Source: an uncultured Synergistaceae bacterium (GTDB taxonomy: Bacteria > Synergistota > Synergistia > Synergistales > Dethiosulfovibrionaceae). From it: DNA of 8,181 nt. Shown here in pieces: positions 5,698 to 8,181 of this stretch. Below the pieces are notes generated by a model. That model had not been told where the DNA came from and did no database searches. It saw only the letters and a list, made by a program, of their open reading frames with translations. The stretch is taken from contig CABTYW010000070.1 in the NCBI GenBank assembly GCA_902489135.1, forward strand, positions 1-8,181, read 5' to 3'. The translations under genes were made by a program, and so were the position numbers. The number at the start of each line of letters is the position of its first letter. Position 1 is the stretch's first letter.

Positions 5698-6996
5698 ATG
5701 GCGCGTACCGACAATGAAAAACATGGAAAGGTAAGGTGCTCATTTTGCGGGCGGAGCGCCGAAGACGGCGTTACGCTCATAACCGGCCCCGACGGAGTGA
5801 ACATCTGCAGCGAATGCGTAAAAATCTGCAATTCTTTTCTGAAGGGATCGGAAACCGACGAACTGTTTGAGAAGGCAACGGCGCCCCGGAGTCAAAGTGC
5901 GGCGGCGGACACCTTTGCCAATCCGCCCAAGCCCAGGGAGATCAAAGAATACCTCGACGAGTATGTGATCGGCCAGGAATACGCCAAAAAAGCCATTTCC
6001 GTCGCCGTTTACAATCACTATAAACGCATTGCCACCGGCATATCAGGCAGCGACGTGGAACTTCAGAAGAGCAATCTGCTCCTTCTGGGGCCCACGGGCA
6101 GCGGTAAAACTCTTCTCGCCCAGACGCTGGCCAAAAAACTGAAAGTTCCCTTTGCCATTTCCGATGCCACGACGCTGACCGAGGCGGGCTACGTGGGGGA
6201 GGACGTGGAAAACGTCCTCGTGCGTCTGGTTCAGGCGGCCGACAACGACGTGGCCGCCGCCGAGCGCGGCATCGTCTACATCGACGAGATTGATAAAATC
6301 GCGCGCAAGTCCGAGTCAACGTCCATCACCCGCGACGTCTCCGGCGAAGGCGTTCAGCAGGCTCTGCTGAAAATTCTCGAGGGCACCGTGTCCAACATTC
6401 CGCCCAAGGGCGGACGCAAACATCCTCAGCAGGAATTCACCCAGGTGAACACCTCCAACATTCTGTTCATCTGCGGCGGCGCCTTTGACGGCCTTGAGGA
6501 CATCGTAGGCCGCCGCGTCAATAAAAAAGCCATCGGCTTTGACAGCGAAATTCTCAGCAGTACGCCCTCCGACCGATACAATCTTCTTCGTCAGGTGGAG
6601 CCCGAAGATCTCGTCGCCTTCGGTTTCATTCCCGAGCTGGTGGGACGACTGCCGCTGCTGGTGCCCCTTCAGAATCTTGACGCCGATGCGCTGGTGCGCG
6701 TCCTCACCGAGCCGAAAAACTCTCTGGTGCGGCAGTATAAGAAAAACTTCGAAATGGAGGACGTGGATTTGGAGTTTACGCCCGAGGCCGTTCACAGCGT
6801 TGCCGCCGAAGCGGCTTCCAAAGGTACGGGTGCCCGAGGACTGCGCGCCATTATGGAACGGCGGATGCTTGATCTGATGTACGAAGTTCCCTCGTCGAAA
6901 GAGAAGCCCGGGCGCATTGTCATCACGCCCGAATTCATGGCCGGTACCGGTGAAGCACAGTACATCAAAAAAACCGAGAAAAACGAGGCATCTTAA
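5698..6996 (+). CDS. clpX: ATP-dependent Clp protease ATP-binding subunit
   Basis: ClpX is a hexameric AAA+ unfoldase that recognises degradation tags and threads substrates into ClpP. It is 432 residues here (E. coli 424). The N-terminal C4 zinc finger is complete (Cys14, Cys17, Cys37, Cys40). Walker A is GPTGSGKT at 131-138, the pore-1 loop GYVG at 164-167 and Walker B IVYIDEIDK at 192-200. The RKH pore loop (within GGRKHPQQEF), the ClpP-docking IGF loop (KKAIGFDSE) and the sensor-2 helix GARGLRAIMER are all present. It should be fully functional. It follows clpP by 66 nt, and its stop lies 3 nt before the lon start, so translation of lon is probably coupled to it. Confidence 0.98.
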   Translation: MARTDNEKHGKVRCSFCGRSAEDGVTLITGPDGVNICSECVKICNSFLKGSETDELFEKATAPRSQSAAADTFANPPKPREIKEYLDEYVIGQEYAKKAISVAVYNHYKRIATGISGSDVELQKSNLLLLGPTGSGKTLLAQTLAKKLKVPFAISDATTLTEAGYVGEDVENVLVRLVQAADNDVAAAERGIVYIDEIDKIARKSESTSITRDVSGEGVQQALLKILEGTVSNIPPKGGRKHPQQEFTQVNTSNILFICGGAFDGLEDIVGRRVNKKAIGFDSEILSSTPSDRYNLLRQVEPEDLVAFGFIPELVGRLPLLVPLQNLDADALVRVLTEPKNSLVRQYKKNFEMEDVDLEFTPEAVHSVAAEAASKGTGARGLRAIMERRMLDLMYEVPSSKEKPGRIVITPEFMAGTGEAQYIKKTEKNEAS

Positions 6997-6999
6997 AGA

Positions 7000-8181
7000 A
7001 TGCACTATGTTCTGCCTGCCCGAGACACTGTTATATTTCCTGGGGTACTCGCGCCGATTTTTGTCGGCAGAGAGGCCACTCTGAAGGCCATTGAACTGGC
7101 GGCGACGACGGAAAAGAAACTGATTTTCGTCGCGGCGCAGAAAACCCCCGATGAAGACAATCCCGGCGCCGCCGATCTCTACGAAGTGGGAACGGTTTGC
7201 GCCATGCTTCAGATGATTCGCATGCCCGACGGCACGTTAAAACTTCTGCTTGAAGGCAAAGAGCGAATGAGAAGCCGCGCCTACGTCCGGAAAGACGGAC
7301 TGCTGACGGCCGATCTGGTGTCGGTTCACTCCGGACTGCCGAAAACCGAAGTTCTTGAGGCGCTGTGCCAGGAAGTGATCCGCCAGTTTGAAGTCTATCT
7401 GACCTATCATCCGCGGCTGCCCGTGGAGTTGATTCAGCCCATAAAATCCGTCAAAGACCCGTCGCTGGTCGCCGACATGACGGCGGCTCACATGACTCTT
7501 GATGTGGGGCGGAAACAGACGCTGTTGGAGTGTTTTCGCGTCGACAGTCGGCTGGAGCTCCTTTTGAAGTACCTGATTTCTGAGACGGAGCTGCTGAAGC
7601 TGGGACATGAAATTCACACCAAAGTCCAAAACGAAGTGGACAAAAACCAAAAAGAATACTTTCTTCGCGAACAGCTGAAGGTCATTCAGGGCGAACTTCA
7701 TGCCGATCAGTCGCCGGAAGTTGCCGAACTGCGTGAACGGGCCAAAAAATGCGACCTGCCCGACGCCGTACGCGAAAAGGTGAAATCCGAGCTCAATCGC
7801 CTGAACAAAATGCAGCCCATGTCGCCGGAAGCGACGGTTATCGACACCTACGTCAACTGGCTTCTTGACCTTCCCTGGCGCGTGAAAGTTCCCGAATGCC
7901 TTGACATCGGCCGCGCGAAGAAAGTGCTGGACGCCCATCATTACGGATTGAAGCGTGTCAAAGACCGACTTCTCGAATATCTTGCCGTGAGAAAGATGGC
8001 GGGCGACAACCTTCGCGCGCAGATTCTGTGTTTTGTCGGTCCTCCCGGCGTAGGGAAGACGACGCTGGGAAAGTCCGTGGCCGAGGCTCTGAGCCGCCCC
8101 TTCGTGAGCTTCTCTCTGGGCGGCATGCGCGATGAGGCGGAAATTCGCGGGCATCGGCGAACCTACATCGGCGCCATGCCG
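7000..8181 (+). CDS. lon: Lon protease, N-terminal 394 residues (3' end outside window)
   Basis: Lon is a homo-hexameric ATP-dependent serine protease for damaged and regulatory proteins. The frame from ATG at 7000 runs open to the window end. It starts MHYVLPARDTVIFPGVLAP, the usual opening of the Lon substrate-binding domain, with no long N-terminal tail. The helical linker contains QKEYFLREQLKVIQGEL (about residues 217-233). The AAA+ entry motif YVNWLLDLPW precedes Walker A GPPGVGKT at 347-354, close to E. coli 356-363, and the GGMRDEAEIRGHRRTYIGAM segment lies at the edge. Walker B, sensors and the Ser-Lys protease dyad fall outside. Full length is usually near 770-800 residues. The gap to clpX is only 3 nt; a weak GAGG (6985-6988) lies 11 nt upstream, which suggests translational coupling. 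Confidence 0.97.
   Translation, partial: MHYVLPARDTVIFPGVLAPIFVGREATLKAIELAATTEKKLIFVAAQKTPDEDNPGAADLYEVGTVCAMLQMIRMPDGTLKLLLEGKERMRSRAYVRKDGLLTADLVSVHSGLPKTEVLEALCQEVIRQFEVYLTYHPRLPVELIQPIKSVKDPSLVADMTAAHMTLDVGRKQTLLECFRVDSRLELLLKYLISETELLKLGHEIHTKVQNEVDKNQKEYFLREQLKVIQGELHADQSPEVAELRERAKKCDLPDAVREKVKSELNRLNKMQPMSPEATVIDTYVNWLLDLPWRVKVPECLDIGRAKKVLDAHHYGLKRVKDRLLEYLAVRKMAGDNLRAQILCFVGPPGVGKTTLGKSVAEALSRPFVSFSLGGMRDEAEIRGHRRTYIGAMP

Noticed and set aside
7237..8154. 305-codon minus-strand frame
   Set aside because: It lies entirely opposite lon, whose plus-strand reading shows clear Lon motifs; the minus product is His/Phe/Gln-rich with no recognisable domain.

Overview
The window is a chromosomal housekeeping region from a bacterium with moderately high GC content (mid-50s percent by eye), strong Shine-Dalgarno sites and tight gene packing. 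The central order, trigger factor then clpP, clpX and lon, is a widespread bacterial proteostasis cluster. Here it lies directly downstream of the gene for the primary sigma factor. That layout, the codon style and the very long Lys-rich sigma N-terminus made me think of Synergistota, but this is a low-confidence inference. The sequence alone does not exclude Firmicutes or deltaproteobacterial-type lineages.

Layout. Positions 1-235 (minus strand) hold the 5' part of a DedA-family membrane protein gene. Positions 236-397 are a divergent promoter region containing two phased A-tracts. Positions 398-1066 hold an unrecognised 222-residue acidic soluble protein. Positions 1189-3309 hold rpoD, which encodes a 706-residue primary sigma factor whose conserved part begins only near residue 325. 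A strong intrinsic terminator (3318-3351) ends that unit. A new promoter (extended -10, 3552-3560) drives tig (3617-4972, GTG start). A second strong terminator-like hairpin (4986-5022) sits between tig and clpP (5053-5631). clpX (5698-6996) and lon (7000 to the window end, truncated) follow closely, with lon starting 3 nt after the clpX stop.

How the genes work together. Trigger factor receives nascent chains at the ribosome exit tunnel. ClpX unfolds tagged or damaged proteins and feeds them into the ClpP chamber. Lon is an independent ATP-dependent protease. The sigma factor directs housekeeping transcription, including presumably of these genes. No mobile element, CRISPR array, tRNA or rRNA was found.

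I see no new multi-gene system. The points most worth a second look are the long basic-then-acidic N-terminal extension of RpoD, encoded by DNA with seven A7-A8 runs; the degenerate prolyl-isomerase site of trigger factor; the terminator hairpin inside the tig-clpP interval; and the orphan gene before rpoD.
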